Source of the DNA: Streptomyces fuscichromogenes
Lineage (GTDB): Bacteria > Actinomycetota > Actinomycetes > Streptomycetales > Streptomycetaceae
DNA: 64,000 nucleotides
NCBI RefSeq assembly: GCF_014645815.1
Contig: NZ_BMML01000008.1
Span: 62,001 to 126,000, forward strand
Reading direction: 5' to 3'
Shown here: one piece after another, positions 33,114 to 41,715 of the stretch
Layout of the letters: each line of letters begins with the position of its first letter
How positions within the stretch are numbered: the first letter of the stretch is position 1
The notes under the pieces: generated by a model
What the model was told of the DNA's origin: nothing
Databases searched by the model: none
What the model saw: only the letters and a program-made list of their open reading frames with translations
Translations under genes and position numbers: made by a program

Positions 33114-34817
33114 ATGACCACCCAGTGGAACGCCGGCGAAGGGCGCATCGAGACCACCGACCGCGGCCGTGCCGTGCTCTCCCAGCCCCGCCTCAACCGC
33201 GGCACCGCCTTCACCCCGGACGAGCGGCGGATGCTGGGCCTGGTGGGCCTGGTGCCGCCGGCGGTGCTGACCCTGGAGCAGCAGGCCGAACGGGCGTACC
33301 GGCAGTACGCGGCGCAGCCGACCGATCTGGCCAAGAACGTCAACCTCACCGCGCTGCACGACCGCAACCAGGTGCTCTTCTACCGCCTGCTCTGCGACCA
33401 CCTCGACGAGATGCTGCCCATCGTCTACACCCCGACCGTGGGCAAGGCGATCCAGCGCTACAGCAACGAGTACCGGCGGCCGGCCGGGGTGTACCTGTCG
33501 GTGCACGCCCCGGAGGAGATCGAGGGCGCGCTGACGGCCGCCGGCCTGGGCCCGGACGACGTCGACCTGATCGTCGCCACGGACGGCGAGGCGATCCTCG
33601 GCATCGGCGACTGGGGGGTGGGCGGCATCGACATCTCGGTGGGCAAGCTCGCCGTCTACACGGCCGCCGCCGGCATCGACCCCAACCGCACCCTGGCCGT
33701 GATGCTGGACGTCGGCACCAACCGCCAGGAACTCCTCGACAACCCGCTCTACCTCGGCAACCGGCACCCGCGCGTGGACCGGGAGACGTACGACGCCTTC
33801 ATCGACGCCTACGTCACCACCGCCCGCCGGCTCTTCCCGAACGCCCTGCTGCACTGGGAGGACTTCGGTCCCGCCAACGCCCGCCGCATCCTGGAGCGTT
33901 ACCGCCCGACCGAGTTCACCTTCAACGACGACGTCCAGGGCACCGGTGCCGTCAACCTCGCCGCCGTGCTCTCCGGGGTGAAGGCCAGCGGGGTGCCGCT
34001 GCGCGACCACCGGGTGGTGATCTTCGGTGCGGGCACCGCCGGTATCGGCATCGCCGACCAGCTGCGGGACGCCATGGTCGCCGACGGGCTGACCGCCGAG
34101 GAGGCCACCGCCCGTATCTTCGGCGTCGACCGCCACGGCCTGCTCACCGAGGACCAGCAGGACCTGCGCGACTTCCAGGTCGGCTACGCCCGCCCGGCCG
34201 CCGAGGTCGCCGGCTGGCGACGGGACGAGCAGGTCGGCGGCATCGCGCTGGCCGAGGTCGTCGGGCAGGTCCGGCCGACGGTCCTGATCGGCACCTCCGG
34301 GCAGGGCGGCTCCTTCACCGAGGAGATCGTCCGTACGATGGCCGCCCACGCCGAGCGCCCGATCATCCTGCCCATGTCCAACCCCACGGACCTGGCCGAG
34401 GCGGTCCCCGCCGACCTGCTGGCCTGGACCGACGGCCGGGCCCTGATCGCCACCGGCAGCCCGTTCCGCCCGGTCGAGCAGGACGGGGTCCGGTACCTGA
34501 TCGGGCAGGCCAACAACGCGCTGGTCTTCCCCGGCCTCGGGCTGGGCGCGATCGTCGCCCGCGCCCACCGGATCACCGACGGCATGCTGGTCGCCGCCGC
34601 GCACGCGGTCGCCGGGCAGACCGACACCGACGGCCCCGGCGCGCCGATCCTGCCCCTCACCGACCAGCTGCGCGAGACCTCGGTGGCGGTCGCCGTGGCG
34701 GTGGCCCGCGCCGCGGCGACCGACGGGGTGGCCGGCACCGCCGTCGACGACTCCGTCGAGAAGCGGGTCAGGGCCGCCATGTGGCAGCCGGCGTACCCGC
34801 CGGTCAAGGCCGTCTGA
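33114..34817 (+). CDS. NAD-type malic enzyme
   Basis: 567 aa, AAGGAG six bases before the ATG. It matches the long (SfcA/MaeA-like) malic enzyme family: MLPIVYTPTVGKAIQRYS with the catalytic Tyr, DISVGKLAVYTAAAGI with the catalytic Lys, metal-binding HWEDFGPANARRIL and FTFNDDVQGTGA, and the NAD site VIFGAGTAGIGIADQ. It oxidatively decarboxylates malate to pyruvate. A LysR regulator follows on the same strand. Confidence 0.92.
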   Translation: MTTQWNAGEGRIETTDRGRAVLSQPRLNRGTAFTPDERRMLGLVGLVPPAVLTLEQQAERAYRQYAAQPTDLAKNVNLTALHDRNQVLFYRLLCDHLDEMLPIVYTPTVGKAIQRYSNEYRRPAGVYLSVHAPEEIEGALTAAGLGPDDVDLIVATDGEAILGIGDWGVGGIDISVGKLAVYTAAAGIDPNRTLAVMLDVGTNRQELLDNPLYLGNRHPRVDRETYDAFIDAYVTTARRLFPNALLHWEDFGPANARRILERYRPTEFTFNDDVQGTGAVNLAAVLSGVKASGVPLRDHRVVIFGAGTAGIGIADQLRDAMVADGLTAEEATARIFGVDRHGLLTEDQQDLRDFQVGYARPAAEVAGWRRDEQVGGIALAEVVGQVRPTVLIGTSGQGGSFTEEIVRTMAAHAERPIILPMSNPTDLAEAVPADLLAWTDGRALIATGSPFRPVEQDGVRYLIGQANNALVFPGLGLGAIVARAHRITDGMLVAAAHAVAGQTDTDGPGAPILPLTDQLRETSVAVAVAVARAAATDGVAGTAVDDSVEKRVRAAMWQPAYPPVKAV

Positions 34818-34909
34818 CCGACCGGGGCCGATAACCGCCCATGCCCCCCGCGCCTCGATACGGCCCGTCCGATGCGGCCCGAGAATAGGTGCAGCCCGAG
34901 AATGGTGGC

Positions 34910-35815
34910 ATGGATCTCCAGGTACTGCGCTCCTTCCAGGCCGTGGCCGAGGGCGTGACGGTCACCGAGGCCGCGGCCGCCGCCCACATCACCCAGCCCG
35001 CCCTCTCCCGGGCCCTGAACCGGCTGGAGCGGGAAGTCGGCGCGGAACTCCTCCAGCGGGTCGGCCGCGTTCTGCAACTCACCCCGGCCGGGCGGGTGTT
35101 CAAGGAGCACGTCGACGCCGTGCTGGACAGTTACGACCGGGGGCGGCGGGCCGTGGCCGAGGTCGTCGACCCCGACGCGGGCGTGGTCTCGCTGGCCTTC
35201 CTGCACACCCTGGGCACCTGGCTGGTGCCCAGGCTGGTCACCGGGTTCCGGCAGCGCTTCGCCGCCGTCCGGTTCGAACTGCACCAGGCGGACGAGAACG
35301 GCCTCGCCGAGCATCTCCTGGACGCCACCGCGGACCTGATCATCACCGGCAAGGACCCGGGCCACCCGCTGATCACCTGGCGCCGGCTCCTGGTCGAGCC
35401 CCTCTGGCTCGCCGTCCCGGCCCGGCACCGCCTCGCCCAGCGCCGACGGGTCCGGCTGGCCGAGGTGTCCGGTGAGCAGTTCATCGTGCTCAAGCCCGGC
35501 TACGGCCTGCGCAGTGTCACCGAGACCCTGTGCCGCCAGGCCGGGTTCAGCCCTCTCGTCGGATTCGAGGGCGAGGAGGTGGAGACCCTGCGCGGTCTGG
35601 TCGCGTCCGGTCTGGGAGTCTCCCTGATCCCCGCCGCGCCGGACGCCGCCGCGGCCCCGGAGACCAACCCCGAGCTGCCCGTCCGCTACCTCAGGCTCAC
35701 CGACGTGCAGGCCGTCCGCGACATCGGCATCGCGCGCCTGGCCTCCCGCACCCTGCCCCCGGCCACCCGCCGCTTCGTCGACCACGCCCTGAGCGCCACC
35801 GCGGCCCAGGTCTGA
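34910..35815 (+). CDS. LysR-family transcriptional regulator
   Basis: 301 aa from MDLQVLRSF; a GTG seven codons earlier is possible. N-terminal winged HTH (VTVTEAAAAAHITQPALSRALNRLE) and an effector domain (LGTWLVPRLVTGFRQRFAAVRFEL ...). CCCGAGAAT occurs twice just upstream (34878 and 34893 areas), a possible autoregulatory site. Adjacent to malic enzyme, which may be its target. Confidence 0.88.
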   Translation: MDLQVLRSFQAVAEGVTVTEAAAAAHITQPALSRALNRLEREVGAELLQRVGRVLQLTPAGRVFKEHVDAVLDSYDRGRRAVAEVVDPDAGVVSLAFLHTLGTWLVPRLVTGFRQRFAAVRFELHQADENGLAEHLLDATADLIITGKDPGHPLITWRRLLVEPLWLAVPARHRLAQRRRVRLAEVSGEQFIVLKPGYGLRSVTETLCRQAGFSPLVGFEGEEVETLRGLVASGLGVSLIPAAPDAAAAPETNPELPVRYLRLTDVQAVRDIGIARLASRTLPPATRRFVDHALSATAAQV

Positions 35816-35882
35816 GGCAACCTCCGGGCCGAACTCCCCGGCACGACAGGGGAACCGGGGCGCCCGGGACGGCGCCCGGCCC

Positions 35883-36419
35883 TCAGCCGTGTCCGGCCGG
35901 AGCGGGGCGGGTGTGCGGGACGGGGCGGGTGCGCGTGGCGGCACTCGGAACGAGGGCGGCCTCCTCGGCGGAGTAGGACGAGGCGAAGGTGAACGCGCGC
36001 GCCGACGGCCCGTTCGTCCGCAGGTCCGCCAGCCTTTCCAGGGCCTCGCCGGTGGTCGGGAGGTGGCCGGCGGGGACCCACCAGAGCACCAGATGTGCCT
36101 CGACGTGCCGCTCGAACCACGAGCGCCGCTGCCGCAGCACGTCCAGGTGCTCGCTGCGGTAGGTGAAGCCCCACAGCGCGTCCTGGGTCTCCCACACCGT
36201 CAGGTTGACGATGACGTCCTCGCCCGCCGGACGCAGGGCGGTGGCGTCGGCGGCCCCTTCCTCCACCAGCCGCCACACGAAGCCGGGCGCGTCGTCGGCG
36301 GCGGCGTTGACCGTGTCGAGCATCTCGACGAACGGTGCCATGCGCGGGTCGGAGAGGGGGAAACGGAGCGTGGCGACGTTCAGTTGGGCGAGGTGGGCGG
36401 CGTCCACGGATGCGGTCAT
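35883..36419 (-). CDS. DUF3291-family protein
   Basis: 178 aa. The family pattern is clear: HLAQLNVATLRFPLSDPRM, FVEMLDTVNAAADDAPGFVWRL, NLTVWETQDALWGFTYRSEH, RRSWFERHVEAHLVLWWVPAGH. It has a ferredoxin-like fold related to ABM monooxygenases by family knowledge. The last ~30 residues are a Pro/Arg tail. It follows the HTH regulator by 32 bases and is probably cotranscribed. Confidence 0.82.
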   Translation of the reverse strand: MTASVDAAHLAQLNVATLRFPLSDPRMAPFVEMLDTVNAAADDAPGFVWRLVEEGAADATALRPAGEDVIVNLTVWETQDALWGFTYRSEHLDVLRQRRSWFERHVEAHLVLWWVPAGHLPTTGEALERLADLRTNGPSARAFTFASSYSAEEAALVPSAATRTRPVPHTRPAPAGHG

Positions 36420-36451
36420 GACCTCATACCAGCACGCCCCCTTCTTCTATG

Positions 36452-37135
36452 TCAATCACCATTGTTTTTAGAAGCCTCCCCGGAAGCCTCCAGCACCACA
36501 CAACACTCACCCGGCCGGGCGTCCATCCGGGCCCGGACCGGGCCGTCGGCGCCGAGCAGCCCCTCCAGCAGCGCGAGGTTCATGCCGCAGACGAGCGGCG
36601 GGAAGCGTTCGGCGACGGCGTGGAAGGGGCAGTTGCGCATCCGGACGGCGCCCGCGACCGCTCCGGCGCCTTCCTCCAGACGGGGTTCGTAACCGCGGGC
36701 CGCGAGGATCTCCATGGCCTCGCCGAGGTCGCCGCAGGGCGCCGCCGAGCCGCGCAGGGCCTCCCCGCGGCGGCGCGCGGCCGCACAGAGCCCGGCGTCC
36801 AGCCCGGCCTGTTCGGCGGCTTCGGCGAGCAGTTCGGCGGCGGTGCGGTAGTCGCGGGCGGGCAGCGACACGACCCGCTCGGCCCGCGCCCGCGTGTACA
36901 CCTTGGCCGGCCGGCCCGCCCCCGGCCCCGAGCGCCCGGTCAGGCGACGGCTCCCGGTGTCGAGCAGTCCGGCCTCGGCCAGCCGGTCCAGATGGTGCGC
37001 GGCGAGCGTGCGCGCCACCCCGGTCGCCTCGGCGGCCTCGTTGCGGCCGACCTCGCGGCCCTGCGCCGCCACGTACTCGTACAGTCGGCGCCGCACCGGA
37101 TCCTGCAGCGCCCCGATCGCATCGATGTCGTTCAC
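36452..37135 (-). CDS. ArsR-like winged-helix regulator with conserved C-terminal cysteines (SufR-like)
   Basis: 227 aa from a GTG. The N-terminal winged HTH (DPVRRRLYEYVAAQGREVGRN, GVARTLAAHHLDRLAEAGLL) is followed by a C-terminal domain with CPFHAVAERFPPLVCGMN and ECCVVLEA. The arrangement resembles the iron-sulfur SufR-type regulators, in which these cysteines bind a cluster; here that is inference. It heads a two-gene operon with the DUF3291 gene and diverges from the IolE-like gene. Confidence 0.78.
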   Translation of the reverse strand: MNDIDAIGALQDPVRRRLYEYVAAQGREVGRNEAAEATGVARTLAAHHLDRLAEAGLLDTGSRRLTGRSGPGAGRPAKVYTRARAERVVSLPARDYRTAAELLAEAAEQAGLDAGLCAAARRRGEALRGSAAPCGDLGEAMEILAARGYEPRLEEGAGAVAGAVRMRNCPFHAVAERFPPLVCGMNLALLEGLLGADGPVRARMDARPGECCVVLEASGEASKNNGD

Positions 37136-37206
37136 CCGGCCATTCTAGGAACAACACGGGTTGGCGATAGAAGCCCCCGGGGCGCCCGCGCCGGGAAGGG
37201 CGCCGC

Positions 37207-37252
37207 ACGGGAAAATGATGGTCCCGTTGACGGGAAATTGATGGATTCGGGG
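37207..37252. promoter_or_regulatory. Direct repeats and shared motif upstream of the IolE-like gene
   Basis: ACGGGAAAATGATGG (37207-37221) and ACGGGAAATTGATGG (37230-37244) match at 14 of 15 positions with a 23-base period, separated by CCCGTTGACGGG. The second runs into TGATGGATTCGGGG, which recurs as TGATGGGTTCGGGG upstream of the dioxygenase gene. Confidence 0.6.
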
Positions 37253-37371
37253 GCTTCACCAATTCCTCCCGCGAACCTAGCGTTGCGAGCATGTGAACGG
37301 CCTGGCCGTCGGCCGTACGAGACCGATCGGCGCGTCCGCCGCCCCCACCGGAACCATCGAAAGGCCACGGC

Positions 37372-38259
37372 ATGACCACCCCGCAGCTGAACCGGATCGC
37401 CGGCGCGCCCATCTCCTGGGGCGTGTGCGAAGTGCCCGGATGGGGCTACCAGTTGACGCCCGAGCGGGTGCTGAAGGAGATGCGCGAGGTCGGCCTGGCC
37501 GCCACCGAGTTCGGCCCCGACGGCTTCCTGCCCGCCGCCCCCGAGGCGATGGCCCGCGTCCTCGCCGACCACGACCTGCACGCCGTCGGCGGCTTCACGC
37601 CGCTGCTGCTGCACGTGCCCGGCCACGACCCGCTGCCCGAGGCGGAACAGCTCCTGGCGGGCTACGCCGCCTCGAACGCCGAGGTCCTCGTGCTGTCCGC
37701 CATCACCGGCCAGGACGGCTACGACTCCCGGCCGGAGCTCGACGCGGACGGCTGGAAGCTGCTCCTCTCCAACCTCGACCGGCTCACCGCGCTGGCCGCC
37801 GAGCGCGGGGTGCGCGCGGTCCTGCACCCGCACGTCGGCACGATGGTCGAGAACGGCGACGAGGTCCGCCGGGTCCTGGAGCACTCGTCGATCTCCCTCT
37901 GCCTGGACACCGGCCACCTGCTGATCGGCGGCACGGACCCGGCGGAGCTGACCCGGCAGGCCCCCGAGCGGATCGCCCACACCCACATGAAGGACGTGGA
38001 CGCCAGCCTCGCCGCCAAGGTCCAGTCCGGCCGCCTCACCTACACCGAGGCCGTCCGCGAGGGCATGTACCGCCCGCTGGGCGCCGGAGACGTCGACGTC
38101 GAGTCGATCGTCACCCACCTCACCGCCCGCGGCTACGACGGCTGGTACGTCCTGGAACAGGACACCATCCTCACCGCGGAGCCGAAGGAGAAGGGCCCGG
38201 TCGAGGACGTCTGGGCCAGCGCCGAACACCTGCGCGCGGTACTGCGAGGCGCCGCGTAA
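37372..38259 (+). CDS. IolE-like TIM-barrel protein (inosose dehydratase/sugar isomerase family)
   Basis: 295 aa, GAAAGG eight bases before the ATG. The xylose-isomerase-like TIM barrel shows APISWGVCEVPGWGYQL (IolE-like start), VLHPHVGTMVEN, SLCLDTGHLLIGG, HTHMKDVDASLAAKV and YVLEQD with the expected metal ligands (Glu, Asp, His, Glu). It may dehydrate scyllo-inosose in myo-inositol breakdown, acting before IolD; an isomerase on another cyclitol is possible. A 13-copy tandem repeat and a terminator follow the stop. Confidence 0.8.
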   Translation: MTTPQLNRIAGAPISWGVCEVPGWGYQLTPERVLKEMREVGLAATEFGPDGFLPAAPEAMARVLADHDLHAVGGFTPLLLHVPGHDPLPEAEQLLAGYAASNAEVLVLSAITGQDGYDSRPELDADGWKLLLSNLDRLTALAAERGVRAVLHPHVGTMVENGDEVRRVLEHSSISLCLDTGHLLIGGTDPAELTRQAPERIAHTHMKDVDASLAAKVQSGRLTYTEAVREGMYRPLGAGDVDVESIVTHLTARGYDGWYVLEQDTILTAEPKEKGPVEDVWASAEHLRAVLRGAA

Positions 38260-38270
38260 CCGAGCCCCGC

Positions 38271-38378
38271 AAGGCCGCAAGGCCGCAAGGCCGCAAGGCC
38301 GCAAGGCCGCAAGGCCGCAAGGCCGCAAGGCCGCAAGGCCGCAAGGCCGCAAGGCCGCAAGGCCGCAAGGCCGCAAGG
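38271..38378. repeat. 8-bp tandem repeat AAGGCCGC, 13 perfect copies
   Basis: Thirteen uninterrupted copies (38271-38374) plus a partial AAGG. It begins 11 bases after the IolE-like stop and runs directly into the terminator stem. The period is not a multiple of three and the tract is noncoding. Confidence 0.95.
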
Positions 38379-38414
38379 AAACGGGCCGGGGCGAATCGCC
38401 CCGGCCCGTTTCCT
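38376..38414. terminator. Very strong hairpin terminator
   Basis: 18-bp perfect arms (38376-38393 and 38397-38414) around AAT. It follows the IolE-like gene and faces the convergent SDR gene. Confidence 0.9.
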
Positions 38415-38603
38415 GTGCGCTCGGCTTCCGGCCTGCCGGAACCCCCGTCCCGGGCCGAGTTCCCCGGTGTGCCCTCGGCCGGCGGCCGTACGCGTCGGTG
38501 GCCGGTCGTGCGGGCCGGTCCCGGCCGTCCGGCTGCGGCCGCGGCCGCGGTGCTCGGGGGCTCGTGGGTCGGTCGTCGTGTGCCGTGGGGCGGTCGACGG
38601 TGG

Positions 38604-39365
38604 TCAGTCCTGGGCGCCGACGACGTTCTGGTCCCAGTCGATGACCGAGCCGGTCACCACCCCGCTGCGGTCGGACAGCAGGAAGACGACGAAGTCGGCG
38701 ATCTCGTCGACCTGGCCTAGCTTGCCCATGGGCTGGGCCGCCGCGGCCCTCTCCCGCCAGTCGTCGCCCGCGTCGTGGAAGGCGCGCTGGACGGCGTCCT
38801 CGCCCTCGGTGTCCGTCCAGCCGATGTTGAGGCCGTTGATCCGGATGCGGTCCCAGCGGTGGGCGTGGGCCGCGTTGCGGGTCAGCCCGGCGAGGCCCGC
38901 CTTGGCCGCGGAGTACGGCGCCAGGAAGGGCGGCCCGCCGTGGGCGCAGTTGGAGATGATGTTGACGATGGTGCCGGGCGCCGTACGGGCCTTCATGTCG
39001 GCCACCGCCGCCTGCATCGAGAAGAACGGTGCCCGCAGGTTGATCGCCATGTGCTGGTCGAACAGCTCGGGTGTGGTGTCGAGCAGCGAACCGCGCGACG
39101 TCAGTCCGGCCGCGTTGACCAGGCAGTCGATCCGGCCGTGCGCCTCCAGCGTGCGTACGACGGAGCCGCGCGCCTGCGCCGGGTCGGCGAGGTCCGCCCG
39201 GACGAAGCGGGCCCCGGTGTCCGCGGCGAGCTTCTCGCCCACCTCGGCCCGGCGGCCGGTGAAGTCGACGCGTGCGCCCTCCCGTACGGCCGCCCGCACG
39301 ATGCCGGCGCCGACGCCCTGGCTGCCGCCGTTGACGAGGACGACCTTGTCCTCCAGGAGTCCCAT
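38604..39365 (-). CDS. Short-chain dehydrogenase/reductase
   Basis: 253 aa. NAD(P) motif LVNGGSQGVGAGI, then LVNAAGLTSRG, and the active-site YSAAKAG preceded by NIISNCAHGG. AAAGGA lies upstream. It starts 16 bases after the dioxygenase stop and must be cotranscribed. It probably oxidises or reduces the product of that enzyme; the inositol genes on both sides suggest a cyclitol substrate. Confidence 0.87.
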   Translation of the reverse strand: MGLLEDKVVLVNGGSQGVGAGIVRAAVREGARVDFTGRRAEVGEKLAADTGARFVRADLADPAQARGSVVRTLEAHGRIDCLVNAAGLTSRGSLLDTTPELFDQHMAINLRAPFFSMQAAVADMKARTAPGTIVNIISNCAHGGPPFLAPYSAAKAGLAGLTRNAAHAHRWDRIRINGLNIGWTDTEGEDAVQRAFHDAGDDWRERAAAAQPMGKLGQVDEIADFVVFLLSDRSGVVTGSVIDWDQNVVGAQD

Positions 39366-39381
39366 GAGTGCGGTGTTCCTT

Positions 39382-40560
39382 TCAGCCGTGGCGGCGCTCG
39401 GCGCCGGCCCGAAGTCCCTGGCGCAGCCGCCCGGGGGTCCAGCCCTCGGTCACGGCCTGCCAGACGGTGTCCGCCTGGGAGGGCGGGGCGAGACCGTCGA
39501 CCGGCGGGTCGAGGTCCAGGTCGGTGGGGAAGGGGTAGCCCTCGGCGGTGGCGGCGACCACGCGGCGCAGCCAGTCCTCCGAGACCCCGTCGGCCCTGCG
39601 GCGCAGCAGCACCGGGAAGAGGGCGTTCGCCATCGCCTCCCGGTCCACCGTCTCCATGGCCCGCCCGAAGGCGGAGGAGATCTGCAGCAGGTTGGCCATC
39701 CGGCGGATGCCGGTGGAGCGGTTGTGCCCGGCGGCGTGGAAGAGCGCCGGGTTGAAGAAGACCGCGTCGCCCTTGTCCAGGGGGAGTTGGACGTGGTGGG
39801 CGTCGAAGTACCGGGCGAACTCGGGGAGTCGCCAGGCGAGGTAGCCGGGCTCGTACTTCTGCGAGTGCGGGAGGTAGAGCGTGGGGCCGGACTCGACGGG
39901 CATGTCGCAGTGGGCGACGGCGCCCTGGAGGGTCAGTACGGGTGACAGCCGGTGCACGTGCGCCGGGTAGGCGGCGGCCCGTTCCTGGGAGAGGAAGCCG
40001 AGGTGGTAGTCGCGGTGCACGCGCTGCGCGGCTCCGCCCGGGTTGACCACGTTGACCTGTGAGGTGACCTGGTAGGCGGGGCCCAGCCAGGCCTCGGCGA
40101 TCAGCGCGACCATGTCGTTGGCGTAGTAGTCGGCGAACACCTCGGGCGCCCGTACGGCCATCTTGTCCAGGGCGTTCCAGACCCGGTCGTTGGCACCCGG
40201 CCTGGCGAAGTGGTCGCCGCGGGCGGTACCGCTCGCGCGCTCCTCCTCGATCAGTGCGGTGAAGGCGTCGGTGGCCCGGTCGACCACGTCCGGGTCGGCG
40301 AACGCGCCCTTCAGGACCACGATGCCGGGTCCGTCGAGCAGCGCCCGGACCAGTTCGTCCCGCACCTCGTGACGGCCGTCGGCGGTGGCCGTGAGGGCGC
40401 GGAGCCGGTCGCTGTCGTAGAGGGGCACGTTCTGTTCGACGCGCTCCGCCGTCGGGTGGTCGGCGGCGTCCGTCTCCTGCTCGACGAGCGTGCGGAACGC
40501 GTCGAGAGCGCAGTCGGCCTCGGTGAGCCGAGTCCGCCGGGCCGTGGTCTGGGAAGGCAT
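39382..40560 (-). CDS. Phytanoyl-CoA dioxygenase (PhyH) family Fe(II)/2-oxoglutarate enzyme
   Basis: 392 aa from MPSQTTARRTRL with AAAGGA five bases upstream. The iron ligands are H182-x-D184 (QRVHRDYHLG) and a distal His in FHAAGHNRSTGIRR (H279 region), with an Arg for 2-oxoglutarate. Other family blocks are GDHFARPGANDRVW and SGPTLYLPHSQKYEPG. It hydroxylates, or oxidatively demethylates, a small molecule. It lies divergent from the LacI regulator inside the inositol region, so a methylated or otherwise modified cyclitol is a possible substrate; this is inference. Confidence 0.82.
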   Translation of the reverse strand: MPSQTTARRTRLTEADCALDAFRTLVEQETDAADHPTAERVEQNVPLYDSDRLRALTATADGRHEVRDELVRALLDGPGIVVLKGAFADPDVVDRATDAFTALIEEERASGTARGDHFARPGANDRVWNALDKMAVRAPEVFADYYANDMVALIAEAWLGPAYQVTSQVNVVNPGGAAQRVHRDYHLGFLSQERAAAYPAHVHRLSPVLTLQGAVAHCDMPVESGPTLYLPHSQKYEPGYLAWRLPEFARYFDAHHVQLPLDKGDAVFFNPALFHAAGHNRSTGIRRMANLLQISSAFGRAMETVDREAMANALFPVLLRRRADGVSEDWLRRVVAATAEGYPFPTDLDLDPPVDGLAPPSQADTVWQAVTEGWTPGRLRQGLRAGAERRHG

Positions 40561-40602
40561 CCGGGTCCTTTCGCCGTGCTTGCCTTTCTGCCAGTCTTGG
40601 GA

Positions 40603-40616
40603 CCCCGAACCCATCA
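40603..40616 (-). promoter_or_regulatory. Candidate operator in the dioxygenase/LacI divergent region
   Basis: On the minus strand this reads TGATGGGTTCGGGG, matching TGATGGATTCGGGG at 37239-37252 except for one base. It lies 43-56 bases upstream of the dioxygenase ATG and about 50 bases upstream of the LacI gene. A second TGATGG (minus strand, 40651-40646) is close to the LacI start. Confidence 0.5.
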
Positions 40617-40668
40617 TTCAATCCTCAGCAGCGCATCAAAAGTCCATCACCGTTCTCCGGGATCCGCC

Positions 40669-41715
40669 ATGCCCCACCCGTACACGATCAGGGAAATCGC
40701 CCGCCAGGCCGGGCTGAGCACGGCCACCGTCGACCGCGTCCTGCATCAGCGCGGCAATGTGCGGGAGGGCACGGTCCGCGAGGTCCACCAGGCCATCAAG
40801 GACCTGGACCGGCAGCAGGCCCAGGTCCGCATCGGCGGCCGCACGTTCATGATCGACATCGTGATGCAGGCGCCGGAGCGGTTCTCCACCGCCGTACGCG
40901 AGGCGCTGGAGGCCGAACTGCCCTCCCTGCACCCGGCCGTCGTGCGCTCCCGCTTCCACTTCCGTGAGACCTGCCCGCCGGAGGATCTGGTCTCGGCCCT
41001 GGAGAAGATCGCCAGGCGCGGTACCCAGGGCGTGATCCTCAAGGCCCCGGACATACCGGAGGTCGCGGCCGCCGTCGGGCGACTGGTCGCGGCCGGCGTC
41101 CCCGTCGTCACCCTGGTGACCGACCTGCCGCACAGCGCCCGTCTCGCCTACGTCGGCATCGACAACCGGGCCGCCGGTGCCACCGCCGCCTATCTGCTCG
41201 AACAGTGGCTCGGCGAGCGGCCCGGCAATGTGCTCACCACCGTCAGCCGGGGCTCGTTCCGCGGTGAGGAGGAGCGCGAGATGGGCTTCCGCGGCGCGCT
41301 GCGTCTCGCCGCCCCCCGGCGCTCCCTGGTGGAGGTCACGGACAGCGACGGCCTGGACGCCACCCAGCGCGACCTGGTGCTGGCGGCCCTCGACCGCGAC
41401 AAGGACATCGTGGCCGTCTACTCCATGGGCGGCGGCAACCTCGCCACGCTGGACGCCTTCGACACCCTGGGCCGGCGGTGCGCGGTCTTCGTCGCCCACG
41501 ACCTCGACCACGACAACACCCGCCTGCTGCGCGAGCGCCGCCTGTCCGCGGTCCTCCACCACGACCTGCGCCAGGACGTACGACGCGCCTGCCAGACCGT
41601 CATGCGCGCGCACGGCGCCCTGCCGGACGACGGCCCGACGCTCCCCTCGGCGATCCAGGTGGTCACCCCCTTCAACCTGCCCCCCGACGTGCCGACCGCA
41701 CCGGTGACCGGCTGA
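40669..41715 (+). CDS. LacI-family regulator, probably of inositol catabolism
   Basis: 348 aa. The N-terminal HTH is TIREIARQAGLSTATVDRVLHQRGNVREGT, followed by a periplasmic-binding-like effector domain with RGSFRGEEEREMGFRGAL and FVAHDLDHDNTRLLR. LacI proteins with this 'AxVDRVL' recognition helix form the Rhizobium/actinobacterial sugar-alcohol group. It sits between the dioxygenase pair and the iolC operon and may control both. Confidence 0.87.
   Translation: MPHPYTIREIARQAGLSTATVDRVLHQRGNVREGTVREVHQAIKDLDRQQAQVRIGGRTFMIDIVMQAPERFSTAVREALEAELPSLHPAVVRSRFHFRETCPPEDLVSALEKIARRGTQGVILKAPDIPEVAAAVGRLVAAGVPVVTLVTDLPHSARLAYVGIDNRAAGATAAYLLEQWLGERPGNVLTTVSRGSFRGEEEREMGFRGALRLAAPRRSLVEVTDSDGLDATQRDLVLAALDRDKDIVAVYSMGGGNLATLDAFDTLGRRCAVFVAHDLDHDNTRLLRERRLSAVLHHDLRQDVRRACQTVMRAHGALPDDGPTLPSAIQVVTPFNLPPDVPTAPVTG

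Noticed and set aside
38271..38378. CRISPR-like repeat array
   Set aside because: The repeat is 8 bp with no spacers; it is a microsatellite, and the Arg-Lys-Ala-rich peptides it could encode are not real proteins.
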